Positions 8,842 through 19,137 of a DNA stretch of 64,000 bases are shown here, piece by piece. The stretch comes from an uncultured Alphaproteobacteria bacterium (GTDB lineage: Bacteria; Pseudomonadota; Alphaproteobacteria; Rs-D84). Location of the stretch: assembly GCA_947175875.1 (NCBI GenBank), contig CAMWON010000005.1, forward strand, positions 1 to 64,000, in the 5' to 3' direction. The notes beneath the pieces are model-generated. The model had not been told where the DNA came from. It did not search any database and was given only the letters and a program-made list of their open reading frames with translations. How positions within the stretch are numbered: position 1 is the stretch's first letter; every line of letters starts with the position of its first letter. A program made the position numbers and the translations under genes.

Positions 8842-10932
8842 ATGCTGTTTCGAAAGAATTTGTTTTTTACAATCGCGCGCATAGTCTCGATATTTTTCAT
8901 GGGACTGATTGTGGCGTTTGTTATCGCGCTTAGCCAGGTTAATTTGGAAACGCTGCGCAGTGATGTTCTGGGAATTTTGCGCGGGGCGACAGGACTGGAT
9001 ATAGAGATAGAAGGGGCGGTGTCGTGGAAGTTTTCGCTGCGGCCGCGCATAGAGCTGCACCAGGTTCGCGTCCGCAATGCCGAATGGGCGCGTCATGAAT
9101 ATGCGTTCAGTGCGGAAACAATTGACGTTACGCTGGATTTGCTGTCGCTGATGCGCGACAGGCCGACGATTAAGAATGTAAAAATCAATGATGCGTCAAT
9201 ATGCATTGAGAAGAACGATGCCGGCGAATATTCCATCATGCCACGCAGCCAGGATGCCGCCCCGGCGTCGGATGCGGCCGCGGCGGACGCAGATGAGGCG
9301 CCTGTTCAGCCAAAGTATCCGTTTGCAGACCCGGGACTGGGCGGGGTGACGGTTAAGAACGTTGTTCTGCATCTGTTGGATGCGACGTATTCGTTGTCAG
9401 GGATGGACATCCGGTATGTGCCGCGCGATGATGCACGCGAGTATGCGGGCTGGATAAAACCGGCGGACAAGGTTTATCCCTTTATCGTTTCTTATTCGGA
9501 ATATAATCCGGAGCGCAAGGTTTATCCCGTTCGTGTCGCGATATCGACCGGCGGCGACGCATTGATTGCGAACATTGCGCTGGAAGGGACCAGTCGTGCG
9601 CCGATAGATTTTGTAATCGCCGGTGATATTCCGGATATTGCGGCGTTTGGGGCGATGCTGAATCTGGATTTGGCGTATATGCCGACGATGCATGTCAATC
9701 TGGCAGGCGGCGTCGGGCGCGGTAAAGTCACGTTGCGCCGCTCCAGTGTTCTGGTGCGCGGGAATGAAATATTTTTCTCGGGCGATTACGACTGGACCAA
9801 GAAAAGAACGACGTTCAATCTGAATTTGGAATCGCGGGAAATCAATTTGATGGAATTGTTTCCGGAACTGTATATGGCCAAGCGCCGGGCACGTGGCAAT
9901 CGCGAGTTAAATGTTTTTAAGGATATCCCGCTGTTCGGCAAAGAATTTTTGACGATGGATATGAATCTGCGCGCCGAGATTGATAAATTGGTCGTGTATC
10001 GGGAGCTGAGTCTGAACGACATTGATTTGCGCCTGCGGCTGGCGGGGGGCTCTGGACGGTTGGATTTACACACCGGCATCGGCGACGGTGTCGCAAAGGC
10101 GTCGGCCGACGTCGTGATAGAGCGCGACGGCACATTGGACGTGATTGCCGCGGGATTTGGTGAAAATATTCAGGTCGGCAAGATACTGGAACAGGTGCGC
10201 GAGCCGGACCTGATATCCGGTCTGCCGATGGGGCTGCGCTTTTATCTGCGCGGGCGGGGCGCGGACCTGGCAGAGTTAATGGGTACGGCGACGGGGCCGG
10301 TTCAGATTTATTCGAACGGGTCGGGATATGCGCATTCGGCACTGGTTGCAAACATGTATGGAACGGATTTTTTAACCAGTCTGCGCCACAGTATTCAGGA
10401 CTTGTTCCGTTCGGAAAAAAAGCACAACCAGATAAAGATATCGTGTGCGGCCATATCCGCCAAGGTGCGTGACGGACGCATTGAAACGGAAAACGGTGTT
10501 GCGGTCGAGACGAACGCGATAAACCTGCGTTTGGCCGGGAATATGGATTTCGGCCAGGAAAGCATGCGTCTGGCGTTGACGACGGTGCCTGTGCGCGGGT
10601 TAAAGCTGTCGCTGACGGGAAATGTTATGAATTCGATAGAAATTTCTGGAAATTTGGCCGAACCTGATATAAAAATAAGTGGCGCGGCGGTAGCGGGCAA
10701 GGTGGCGTCGGCCACCGGCATCGGGCTGCTGCTGGCTCCGTTTACGGGTGGAATAAGCCTGGCGGCGGGGGCCGGAATAGGATTGTTGGCGGGTGACTTG
10801 CTGGAAAACTGGCTGGCGGATGACCAGCCGTGCAAGACCGCATTGCAACGCGGGGCGCCGGATAGACGTGGTGACCCTGAATGGTTGGGGGCGCCGATTG
10901 AGGATTTAATCGGTTCCGTAATGGACAATTAA
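8842..10932 (+). CDS. AsmA family protein
   Basis: N-terminal TM, long AsmA-like body (LSLMRDRPTIKNVKINDASI), glycine-rich C-terminus. Confidence 0.8.
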   Translation: MLFRKNLFFTIARIVSIFFMGLIVAFVIALSQVNLETLRSDVLGILRGATGLDIEIEGAVSWKFSLRPRIELHQVRVRNAEWARHEYAFSAETIDVTLDLLSLMRDRPTIKNVKINDASICIEKNDAGEYSIMPRSQDAAPASDAAAADADEAPVQPKYPFADPGLGGVTVKNVVLHLLDATYSLSGMDIRYVPRDDAREYAGWIKPADKVYPFIVSYSEYNPERKVYPVRVAISTGGDALIANIALEGTSRAPIDFVIAGDIPDIAAFGAMLNLDLAYMPTMHVNLAGGVGRGKVTLRRSSVLVRGNEIFFSGDYDWTKKRTTFNLNLESREINLMELFPELYMAKRRARGNRELNVFKDIPLFGKEFLTMDMNLRAEIDKLVVYRELSLNDIDLRLRLAGGSGRLDLHTGIGDGVAKASADVVIERDGTLDVIAAGFGENIQVGKILEQVREPDLISGLPMGLRFYLRGRGADLAELMGTATGPVQIYSNGSGYAHSALVANMYGTDFLTSLRHSIQDLFRSEKKHNQIKISCAAISAKVRDGRIETENGVAVETNAINLRLAGNMDFGQESMRLALTTVPVRGLKLSLTGNVMNSIEISGNLAEPDIKISGAAVAGKVASATGIGLLLAPFTGGISLAAGAGIGLLAGDLLENWLADDQPCKTALQRGAPDRRGDPEWLGAPIEDLIGSVMDN

Positions 10933-10956
10933 TAAGAAAACAAAAGGAAGGCGTAA

Positions 10957-11715
10957 ATGTTTAACTGGGTAGGCTTTATTCAGATTATAATTATTGCGGC
11001 GATGGTATTGCTGTTTTATCGCAGCTTTATTCAGAACACGCAGTCGGAAAAGCTGGTGCGTGGACTGCTGGGGCTGGCGGTGCTGTGGATTGCAAGCTTT
11101 ATATTGTCTTGGGCGCATTTGGATTTGCTGGGCGGGTTTCTGCACTGGACGGCGCTGTTCCTGTCGCTGGGGTTGATTGTTATTTTTCAGCCGGAACTGC
11201 GAAAATTTATGGCGCTGCTGGGGAATGTTCAGGGGTGGGGCCGTCTGTTGCGCCGCGGTGGCGTCGTTCAAAAGGATACCCGCAATCTGGATGCGATAGT
11301 ATCCGCGGTCGAATACATGTCGGCCAAGCATACCGGTGCACTGATTGTGTTCCCGTCGATGCTGGACGAAAGCGCGATTGATAAAAAGGGCGTTAAAATC
11401 GATGCGGTTATCTCCAGCGAATTGTTGCTGACGATTTTCTTTAACAAGACACCGCTGCATGACGGGGCGGTAATCATTGAAAACGGTCGTATTGCGTCGG
11501 CCGGCGGTATTTTGCCGCTGTCGCAGAACAATCTGAACTGGAAATACGGCACGCGTCATCGCGCGGCACTGGGCCTGTCCGAGGTGTCAAGTGCAACCGT
11601 TTTGGTGGTTTCCGAAGAATCGGGCGATATCTCGATTGCCGAAAAAGGAAAGTTTACCAAATACGACGATATGAAAAAGTTGCGTGCGAAACTGGAAAAG
11701 GTGTTAAACAAGTAG
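10957..11715 (+). CDS. cdaA: diadenylate cyclase (CdaA/DisA_N family)
   Basis: TM N-terminus and DisA_N motifs TPLHDGAVII and RHRAALGLSE. Confidence 0.9.
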   Translation: MFNWVGFIQIIIIAAMVLLFYRSFIQNTQSEKLVRGLLGLAVLWIASFILSWAHLDLLGGFLHWTALFLSLGLIVIFQPELRKFMALLGNVQGWGRLLRRGGVVQKDTRNLDAIVSAVEYMSAKHTGALIVFPSMLDESAIDKKGVKIDAVISSELLLTIFFNKTPLHDGAVIIENGRIASAGGILPLSQNNLNWKYGTRHRAALGLSEVSSATVLVVSEESGDISIAEKGKFTKYDDMKKLRAKLEKVLNK

Positions 11716-11719
11716 TAAA

Positions 11720-11744
11720 GAGCCCCGCAAACGGGGCTTTTTTA
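11720..11744 (+). terminator. Rho-independent terminator
   Basis: agccccgcaaacggggcttttttat. Confidence 0.85.
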
Positions 11745-11849
11745 TCGGGATGGTGGCGCGTGCTTTTGGCCTTGCACCGAATCGGTGTTTTTTGGTAAAC
11801 TAACATTCAAGAATGTAGGCATCTTATTTAATATACAGGAGCACATAAT

Positions 11850-12968
11850 ATGGAATTTTCGGTATTTCGTCAGGTTTTGATACGTGCGCTGGGGCATATG
11901 CAGTCCATTGTGGAAAAGCGTGCGACCCTGCCGATATTGATGAATGTTAAGCTGGAGGTGGCGGATGACCTGATTTTGTCTGCGACCAACGTTGACTTGG
12001 AATTGGTCGAGCATGTGGCCGCCGACATAACGCTGGGCGGAAAAACGACCGTTCCTGTTCAGATGCTGTATGATATTGTTCGCAAGCTGCCGGATGACGC
12101 CGAAATCAATTTTAAGCAGAGCGGGGACCAGCTGGTCGTGTCCAGCGGTCGTGCGGTGTTCCGTTTGCCGACCTTGCCGGCGGAAAATTTCCCGGCCATG
12201 GCGGGCAGCAACTTAACCACGAAATTCCAGATGACGACAGGCGACCTGGCGCATCTGATTAACCAGACAAAGTTTGCGATTCCGACAGATGACGTTCGTT
12301 ATCATCTGGGGGGGATTTATTTCCACATCTCGGACGAGGGCAAGGAAAAAATGCTGACCGCGGTGGCAACCGACGCCCAGCGTATGGCGCTGTGCGCGAT
12401 GCCGGCGCCGGAGGGCAGTGCGGAAATGCCGTCCGTTATTCTGCCGCGTCGTGTTATCGGCGAATTGTCCAAATTGTTGGAAGATGCGACGGTTGACGAC
12501 TGTATGGTTGAATTGTCCGACACCAAGGCGCGCTTTACCGTCGGTGCCGCGACACTGACCAGCAAGCTGGTTGACGCCCAGTATCCGAACTATCGCGTTG
12601 TAATACCAAAGGGCAACGACAAGATTGCGATTCTGGACAGAAAGCAGTTTGTGAATGCGGTTGACCTGGTCTCGGTCGCCAGTGTCGACAAGACGAAATC
12701 CGTTCAGTTGACTTATTCCATGAACAAGCTGGTTGTAAATGCGTCCAGCCCGGATGCCGGAACAGCGACCCAGGAATTGGATATCGAATACAACAGCGAT
12801 GCATCGTTCACGGTTACGTTTAATGTAAAGTTCCTGTTGGATGTCGCCGGCCAGGTAGAGGGCGAAAAATTCCAGATGGAAATGCAGGACCCGTTGTCGC
12901 CGACGATTATCAAATCGACGGACAAGAACACGGATGCGCTGTTCATTTTGATGCCGATGCGCATGTAA
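11850..12968 (+). CDS. dnaN: DNA polymerase III subunit beta
   Basis: Sliding clamp sequence (EKRATLPILMNVKLEV; terminal LMPMRM). Confidence 0.94.
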   Translation: MEFSVFRQVLIRALGHMQSIVEKRATLPILMNVKLEVADDLILSATNVDLELVEHVAADITLGGKTTVPVQMLYDIVRKLPDDAEINFKQSGDQLVVSSGRAVFRLPTLPAENFPAMAGSNLTTKFQMTTGDLAHLINQTKFAIPTDDVRYHLGGIYFHISDEGKEKMLTAVATDAQRMALCAMPAPEGSAEMPSVILPRRVIGELSKLLEDATVDDCMVELSDTKARFTVGAATLTSKLVDAQYPNYRVVIPKGNDKIAILDRKQFVNAVDLVSVASVDKTKSVQLTYSMNKLVVNASSPDAGTATQELDIEYNSDASFTVTFNVKFLLDVAGQVEGEKFQMEMQDPLSPTIIKSTDKNTDALFILMPMRM

Positions 12969-13029
12969 GATATAGTGGTTGATAAATCCCGCCGCGTGCG
13001 GGATTTATTAGTTCAAAGGAATTTAGGCA

Positions 13030-13929
13030 ATGAAGGTTTCCATTATAATCCCCGTATATAATTGCGAGAAATATATCGCACAGACCCTGGATTGCATTTG
13101 GTGCCAGACCATGTCGCACCGCGACATGGAAATAATTCTGTGCCTGGATGCGCCGACCGACGGCACGGCGGCGATTGTCAAAGACTGGGCGCGCGCGCAT
13201 CGTGGTATTCATACGCATATAATCGTTAACAAGTCGAACCGCGGCGTGTCGTACGCCCGCAATGTTGCTATTGGACATGCGCGCGGCGAATACGTCCACT
13301 TTATGGATGCCGACGATTTGATTAACGTTGATTTTTTCCGGGCGCTGTATGATATGGCCGCGGCCACCGGCGCTGATGTCGCGGTTGCGTCGTACCGGCA
13401 CCAGCGGCGCCCGAACTGCAGCGTGATATTTGATGTCGCGACTATTGTGGTCGATCCGCAGGAGAAGATTGACTTTACCCGCGTGGACCAGCATGGAATG
13501 ATGTGGCGTTATTTGGTGCGGCGCGAGTTCTGGCACCAGAACGGTTTTGTCTTTCCGGAAGATATGAAAATTTGCGAGGACTGGGTTCTGGCGAACAAAA
13601 TGGTGTTTGCGGCAAATTACATAGCGCTGGTTCCGGCGGCAACGTATTTGTATCGTTCGCGTGAAAATTCATTGATATCGGCGGGTAACGCGCGGCGCGA
13701 AGACGGTGCAGACGGGCGTCGTGCAAATGCCGAGTTAAAAGAGTTTCTGACAGAAAATTCTTTGCAAAAGTGTGTCAGGACGCGTGGTGTGTTTGATTGC
13801 CGTCTGTTCGGAGGCGTCCGTCTGTTCACGGTGTCGTGCGTGGACAACAAGCGGGAATGGCGTTTGTTCGGAAAAATTCTGATAATGCGAACTGTGCATA
13901 ATTACAGTGCCTTTAGAAAACCCATTTAA
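13030..13929 (+). CDS. family 2 glycosyltransferase
   Basis: VSIIIPVYNCEKYIAQTLD ... MDADDLI. Confidence 0.88.
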   Translation: MKVSIIIPVYNCEKYIAQTLDCIWCQTMSHRDMEIILCLDAPTDGTAAIVKDWARAHRGIHTHIIVNKSNRGVSYARNVAIGHARGEYVHFMDADDLINVDFFRALYDMAAATGADVAVASYRHQRRPNCSVIFDVATIVVDPQEKIDFTRVDQHGMMWRYLVRREFWHQNGFVFPEDMKICEDWVLANKMVFAANYIALVPAATYLYRSRENSLISAGNARREDGADGRRANAELKEFLTENSLQKCVRTRGVFDCRLFGGVRLFTVSCVDNKREWRLFGKILIMRTVHNYSAFRKPI

Positions 13930-13946
13930 ATAAAGACGGTAACAGT

Positions 13947-14897
13947 ATGAGCAACATAGACCTGACGCGTTCATCACATAAAATATCAAAGCTGCGTAAA
14001 CTTGCAGCACAGACTACGTCTGCGCTGGTTCCGAGCCGCACGGCTCGGAACCGTGTACGCAACATTGTAAAATTTGGGCCGCTGCGTTCGGCGCGCGCGA
14101 TATGGCGCGCACGTCACGAACGGTTGCCGCATTATCTGTGCATTGCCGCCGTCGCGCGTGACGAGGGGCGCTATTTCAAAGAATGGATTGACTATCATTT
14201 ATTGGTCGGTGTTGAAAAGTTTTTTATTTATGACAATCAATCCACCGATAACACGTACGAGGTTTTAAAGCCGTATATCGACGCCGGCATTGTTGAATAT
14301 CACTATGTCGAGGGCGAGGGGATTCAAAATCAGGTAAACTATTACGCCGTCTGTCATGCGCGCGACAAGACAAAGTGGCTGGCCGTGATTGATTTGGATG
14401 AATTTATAATGCCTGTCGCGGACAAGACGATTCCCGAATTTTTGCGCCGTTTTTCGCCGCGCACGGCCCAGATTTTCATTCGCTGGTGCCTGTACGGTTC
14501 GTCGGGGCATGTGCAGCGGCCGGCGGGACTGGTTATTGAAAACTATAAATATCGCAAGCGTGACAACAGCAACGAGGCCAACAAAATAATAGTAAATCCG
14601 CGAATGGTTGTCGGATGCGTTTCGGCGCATGCGTTTGAGGTAATCGGGCGCAGTGTCGATGAGTGCAACAATACGGTTGCGCCGTCGCCGGTAATTCCGG
14701 GATTGACGCAGAATATAATTCGCATAAACCATTACCGCTGCAAATCGTGGCAGGATTCCCAGGAAAAGCACAGCAAGGGTGACGTACTGTACGGTCGCGA
14801 TTATGTTCGTTATACACGTGCCGACTTTGACAAGTTTGACACAAACGACGTGTATGACGACGCCATGGACAAGTATGCGGCACAGTTGAAAAAGTAA
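13947..14897 (+). CDS. glycosyltransferase family 92-like protein
   Basis: CIAAVARDEGRYFKEWIDYHLLVGVEKFFIYDNQSTDNT ... IDLDEFI. Confidence 0.8.
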   Translation: MSNIDLTRSSHKISKLRKLAAQTTSALVPSRTARNRVRNIVKFGPLRSARAIWRARHERLPHYLCIAAVARDEGRYFKEWIDYHLLVGVEKFFIYDNQSTDNTYEVLKPYIDAGIVEYHYVEGEGIQNQVNYYAVCHARDKTKWLAVIDLDEFIMPVADKTIPEFLRRFSPRTAQIFIRWCLYGSSGHVQRPAGLVIENYKYRKRDNSNEANKIIVNPRMVVGCVSAHAFEVIGRSVDECNNTVAPSPVIPGLTQNIIRINHYRCKSWQDSQEKHSKGDVLYGRDYVRYTRADFDKFDTNDVYDDAMDKYAAQLKK

Positions 14898-14953
14898 ATT
14901 TGCAAATTAAAAAATATGTGTTAAGATTGCCGCGGTAAAAAGAGGGTAAAAAT

Positions 14954-15496
14954 ATGTCGTTAGAAGAATTGAAACCGGGCAAGCTGCCGCCGAAAAAGAT
15001 GACCGCGATTATCGAGGTTCCGGAAAACGGTTATGTAAAATATGAAATTGACAAAGAAACGGGCCTGTTGCGTGTGGACCGTATTCTGCACACGCCGGTT
15101 GCGTATCCTGCGAACTATGGCTATTTCCCGGGAACGCTGGGCGATGACGGCGACCCGTTGGACTGTGTTGTTGTCTGCAATGCGCCGCTGCGTCCGGGTG
15201 TTATGATTGACGTTCATCCGATTGGCGCGCTGCTGATGGAAGACCAGGCGGGCGGTGACGAAAAAATTATATGCGTTCCGCGCGACCGTATCGACCCTTA
15301 CTATGAAAATGTTTCGTATTTGGAAGAGCTGCCGAAAATCTTGTTGCACAAGATTGAATATTTCTTTCAGCATTACAAAGATTTGGAACCAAACGCATGG
15401 TCGCGTATTTCCGGATGGGCGGACCGTGATGCAACAGATAAAATCATCATGGATTCTATCGAAAGATATAACAACAAAATGCATTCCGCAAAATAA
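14954..15496 (+). CDS. ppa: inorganic pyrophosphatase
   Basis: YGYFPGTLGDDGDPLDCVV signature. Confidence 0.95.
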   Translation: MSLEELKPGKLPPKKMTAIIEVPENGYVKYEIDKETGLLRVDRILHTPVAYPANYGYFPGTLGDDGDPLDCVVVCNAPLRPGVMIDVHPIGALLMEDQAGGDEKIICVPRDRIDPYYENVSYLEELPKILLHKIEYFFQHYKDLEPNAWSRISGWADRDATDKIIMDSIERYNNKMHSAK

Positions 15497-15508
15497 AGAG
15501 GTACAAAC

Positions 15509-16078
15509 ATGGCATCATATGTTGCAAATGACATGCGTGTGGGCTGGGTTATTTCCCATAACGGGCGTCGCTATTCCGTCACATCAATCACAAAGGTAAA
15601 GCCGGGCAAGGGCGGTGCGTTTGTTCAGGCTGATTTGCGTGATATCGATTCCGGCAACAAGGGCGGCGACCGTTGGCGCAGTGAGGACAAGGTCGAAAAG
15701 TTGATGGTTGAAGATTTCGACTGCCAGTATCTGTATGCGGACGGAACTGACGCGTTCTTTATGAACTTGTCGGATTACGAGCAGTTTACGATGCCGGTTG
15801 ATTCCTTGGGGGATATGATGAAGTTCTTGGCGCCGGAAATGACGGTAAAGGCGAACTTTGTCGAAGGGCACCCGGTGTCAATCTCGCTGCCAAAAACGGT
15901 TATCGCAACGGTTGAAGAAACCGAACCGGCGCTGAAAGGTCAGACGGCATCATCCAGTGGTGGCAAGCCGGCCGTTCTTGACAATGGTGTTCGTGTTCAG
16001 GTTCCGCTGTTTGTAAATGCCGGCGAAAAAATCGTCGTAAACACGGAAACGTTGGAATACGTTGAACGCGCGAAATAA
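15509..16078 (+). CDS. efp: translation elongation factor P
   Basis: EF-P fold sequence with KPGKGGAFVQ loop. Confidence 0.93.
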   Translation: MASYVANDMRVGWVISHNGRRYSVTSITKVKPGKGGAFVQADLRDIDSGNKGGDRWRSEDKVEKLMVEDFDCQYLYADGTDAFFMNLSDYEQFTMPVDSLGDMMKFLAPEMTVKANFVEGHPVSISLPKTVIATVEETEPALKGQTASSSGGKPAVLDNGVRVQVPLFVNAGEKIVVNTETLEYVERAK

Positions 16079-16103
16079 TAAAAAATTATTGAATGGGTTA
16101 ATT

Positions 16104-16135
16104 AAAAATCCCCGGCGGGCGCCGGGGATTTTTTT
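16104..16135 (+). terminator. Rho-independent terminator
   Basis: aaaatccccggcgggcgccggggatttttt. Confidence 0.85.
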
Positions 16136-16180
16136 AATAAATAGATATTTGCATTTATATAAAATTTTGATTTAATAATG

Positions 16181-16400
16181 TCTGAGCGGGGGCTTTCCCT
16201 GCTCGGGGTGTCGAAACCCGGAATACTGCGTTCAAACAAGAACGATAAAAAATTACTCCAACGGATTTATCCGGTTGGAGGGCTGTGAATAATGCGCATT
16301 TGTTGCGCACCAATAAGCACACTATACAGTATTATAGTTTCGAACCTCCAACCGCCTGAATTTTTTCAGCGGTTTTTCAATTCGCGAAAAAAAGGAGGAT
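16181..16400 (+). promoter_or_regulatory. structured leader RNA, subclass I, copy 2
   Basis: P0 GAGC../..GCTC; hairpin CGGG-gtgTCGAAA-CCCG; loop pairs TTTCGA (16338-16343); AATACTG(16222-16228):CAGTATT(16327-16333); CTCCAAC(16256-16262), GGTTGGAGG(16273-16281), CCTCCAACC(16345-16353); AACCGC/GCGGTTTTT; SD GGAGG 16394-16398. Confidence 0.87.
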
Positions 16401-16404
16401 TTGA

Positions 16405-16884
16405 ATGAAAACAATCATAATCAGCGGCCTGTCAGTCATCGCCGCGTTCACACAGGCGCATGCCGAATACAATTGTTGTGGAAAATGCCCGTACGGCACC
16501 AGCGCATCCGTATGCACGGAAAACTGTTGTCACGCAAAATACGGCGTAATAGGGGGACAAACAAGATACAGCGACCCGGACAATAACGGCGTAATCACCA
16601 TAACAAAATACACCGACACAGTTACATGCGCCACCAGCGCCAGTGGCTCAAATTTTGTCAGATGCGGCGTGCAAAATTCTTACATCTGCGCCCAGGGCTA
16701 TTACGGCTCACCAACACTGCTTAACAAAACTTGCACAAAATGTCCGTCATCCGGCGGCGTCGCCGGAACAACAACCGGCACCGGCGCAACGAAAATAACG
16801 GAATGTTATATCCCGGCGGGCACTGCATTTTCAGACACCACCGGCGCCGGCACATATTCGGAAAACTGTTATTACAGCGAATAA
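16405..16884 (+). CDS. secreted Cys-rich protein (GYYG / CYxPxGTxFSDTTGxGTY family)
   Basis: Signal peptide MKTIIISGLSVIAAFTQAHA; GYYG..C..CP; C-terminal TECYIPAGTAFSDTTGAGTYSENCYYSE. Confidence 0.8.
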   Translation: MKTIIISGLSVIAAFTQAHAEYNCCGKCPYGTSASVCTENCCHAKYGVIGGQTRYSDPDNNGVITITKYTDTVTCATSASGSNFVRCGVQNSYICAQGYYGSPTLLNKTCTKCPSSGGVAGTTTGTGATKITECYIPAGTAFSDTTGAGTYSENCYYSE

Positions 16885-16911
16885 AAAATCCCCCGTGTGG
16901 GGGATTTTTTA
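16883..16911. terminator. Rho-independent terminator
   Basis: aaaaaatcccccgtgtgggggatttttta between convergent genes. Confidence 0.85.
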
Positions 16912-17859
16912 TTAGTTCAACTTGTTGTCGCTGCCCATTATATTTTTTATTTCGTCGATACAGTTTTCAACAATTAACTTGCGTCCGGCGCCCAGATAGT
17001 CGCGCGGGTTAAAGCCGGCGGGCTTTTCAGCCAGGTTCCGGCGAATGCCGGCGGTAAAGGCAAGTCTGGAATCGCTGTCGACGTTAATTTTACAGATGTT
17101 CATTTCGGTTGCCATGCGCAATTGCGTCGGGTCAATACCGCGTGCGCCGGCAATATCGCCGCCAAATTCGTTGATGGTTTTTACGAAATGCTGGGGGATG
17201 GATGATGCGCCGTGCAGAACCAGCGGGAAGTTCGGCAGCTTATCCGCAATTTCGGCCAATATGTCAAAGCGCAGTTTTTCATCGTCCGATTTGCGTTTGT
17301 ATGCGCCGTGGCTGGTGCCGATTGCAATCGCCAAAGAATCGCATCCTGTCTGTTCAACAAATTTAATCACGTCCGCCGGGTCGGTATAGCTGGATGTTTC
17401 ACTGTGCGTGTTTTCATCTTCGATACCGGCCAGGGTGCCCAGTTCCGCCTCAACCGATACGTCGTGCGCGTGTGCCAATTCGGCAACGCGGCGGGCCAGA
17501 GCTACGTTTTCTTCGAACGGCAGTTTGCTGCCGTCAATCATTACGGATGAAAAGCCCAGCTCTATCGCATGGGCACAGGCCTCAAAGCTGCCGCCGTGGT
17601 CCAGGTGTAGTGCGACGCCGCTTTCTGGTGTAAATTTTTTACCCCAAATCATACCCATTAACAAATCGTCGCCCATGTATTTCATGGCCGATTCCGACAC
17701 GGCCAGGATTACCGGGCTGTGTGTGGTGCGTGCCGCCTCCAATATGGCGGACAGCGTTTCCATATTATAGAAATTAAAAGCCGGGACCGCGTATTTGCGC
17801 GCAATTGCGTCCGCAAACATGGCGCGGGTGTTGACCAGGCCAAAATCTTTGTAATTCAT
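16912..17859 (-). CDS. fba: class II fructose-bisphosphate aldolase
   Basis: LHLDHGGSFE, class II aldolase sequence; ATG at 17859. Confidence 0.9.
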   Translation of the reverse strand: MNYKDFGLVNTRAMFADAIARKYAVPAFNFYNMETLSAILEAARTTHSPVILAVSESAMKYMGDDLLMGMIWGKKFTPESGVALHLDHGGSFEACAHAIELGFSSVMIDGSKLPFEENVALARRVAELAHAHDVSVEAELGTLAGIEDENTHSETSSYTDPADVIKFVEQTGCDSLAIAIGTSHGAYKRKSDDEKLRFDILAEIADKLPNFPLVLHGASSIPQHFVKTINEFGGDIAGARGIDPTQLRMATEMNICKINVDSDSRLAFTAGIRRNLAEKPAGFNPRDYLGAGRKLIVENCIDEIKNIMGSDNKLN

Positions 17860-18011
17860 TACCTTTCCTTTTTTAGTACGTGCTAAAAAGTATAGCACAT
17901 TTTATTTTATGTGTACATTTTTGTTTGGGTGTTGACAATGTTGGGTTTTGTGCAATAATAAAAACAACGAATCGGAGTTCAGAGAGAGCGGCTTTGAAAA
18001 AGGACAAAGGT

Positions 18012-18389
18012 ATGAAGAAAGTTCTGGTTTCTGTTATTGCGCTGGCGGGTCTGGCCGGTTGTGCGTCTTATTATGATTATTATCGCGGCGACGTTCGCTA
18101 TACCCAGGATGGCGAAGACTGCATTTATTACACCGGCGAAGCGGGCAATCATTTCAACGGCGAAATTCGCACGCTGAATACGGGCAAGAAAATCGTTTAT
18201 CGCAACACGCGCTGCGCGGATTTGTACAATCGCGACATGACGGGCCAGGCCCCGCGCGCCGACCGCGTTATCATGGCGCCGGCCGCCCAGGTCGTATCGT
18301 ACAGCGCGCCGGTAACATATGCGGCGCCGCGTTGCAATGCGTGCCAGACAAACGTATCTCGTAAATATGTTTTGGTTTCCGCAATGTAA
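18012..18389 (+). CDS. putative lipoprotein
   Basis: MKKVLVSVIALAGLAGC lipobox. Confidence 0.65.
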   Translation: MKKVLVSVIALAGLAGCASYYDYYRGDVRYTQDGEDCIYYTGEAGNHFNGEIRTLNTGKKIVYRNTRCADLYNRDMTGQAPRADRVIMAPAAQVVSYSAPVTYAAPRCNACQTNVSRKYVLVSAM

Positions 18390-18500
18390 TATTGTGACGG
18401 ATTGGGAACGGGTGCCGTGGGCGCCCGTTTTTTATTTTGAATTGTGCGGGATTTGTGATAAAATTACAACCGTAAGTAGAATAATTGAAAGGGGAACCTG

Positions 18501-18845
18501 ATGAAAAAAATAATGACCAAATTGAATTTTGCGATAATTGCGGCGATGGCTGCGACGCCTGCGATGGCGGCGCCGAGTACGAACGGTCTGTGTCAGTTGA
18601 TTCAGCAGATGCAGGGTGTGTTCAATATTCTGCGTACACTGGCGTTTGTCGGTGCGGCGTTTGTTATTGCCGGTTGGGCTTGGGGTTATATCTCTAAGGG
18701 CGAAGTTAAAATGGACGACTTGCAGAAAAAAGGTACCGGTATGCTGGTTGGGTTTATCCTGCTGTTCGGTATTGGTGTTGTTCTGACGTTCTTTATGTCG
18801 CAGGGCGGCCAGGGCGTACTGGGTTGTGCGATTCAGGGTTGGTAA
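18501..18845 (+). CDS. VirB2/TrbC-like pilin
   Basis: Signal peptide ending AMA, two TM segments with short polar loop, 114 aa. Confidence 0.6.
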   Translation: MKKIMTKLNFAIIAAMAATPAMAAPSTNGLCQLIQQMQGVFNILRTLAFVGAAFVIAGWAWGYISKGEVKMDDLQKKGTGMLVGFILLFGIGVVLTFFMSQGGQGVLGCAIQGW

Positions 18846-18870
18846 TTCTTTTGGATATCCGATTAAAAAA

Positions 18871-18899
18871 AGTGCCCCGCAAATGCGGGGTGTTTTTTA
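18871..18899. terminator. Rho-independent terminator
   Basis: agtgccccgcaaatgcggggtgttttttat. Confidence 0.8.
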
Positions 18900-18906
18900 T
18901 TTGATT

Positions 18907-19137
18907 TTATTTCTTTTCTTCGATGTTTGCCAAAGAAAAAAGCACCGATGAAATCAGAGACTGATAGGGGACGTGCTGGGTCTCGGCCAGTTCTTTTATC
19001 TTGTCCAGTATCGGGCGCGGTATTCGCATGTTTATGACGCAATCGGATTTGTTAAAGGTCTTGTAGGCCGCGTACTCCTTTAACAGAGTTTCCATATTCA
19101 TAACAAATAGCTGTTGCATAACATTTGGCATAGGCAA
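18907..19137 (-). CDS. ribbon-helix-helix (CopG/antitoxin-like) protein
   Basis: VINMRIPRPILDKIKELAETQHVPYQSLISSVL. Confidence 0.65.
   Translation of the reverse strand: MPMPNVMQQLFVMNMETLLKEYAAYKTFNKSDCVINMRIPRPILDKIKELAETQHVPYQSLISSVLFSLANIEEKK

Noticed and set aside
18907-19137. Toxin-antitoxin pair
   Set aside because: RHH antitoxin-like gene present but no toxin ORF adjacent.
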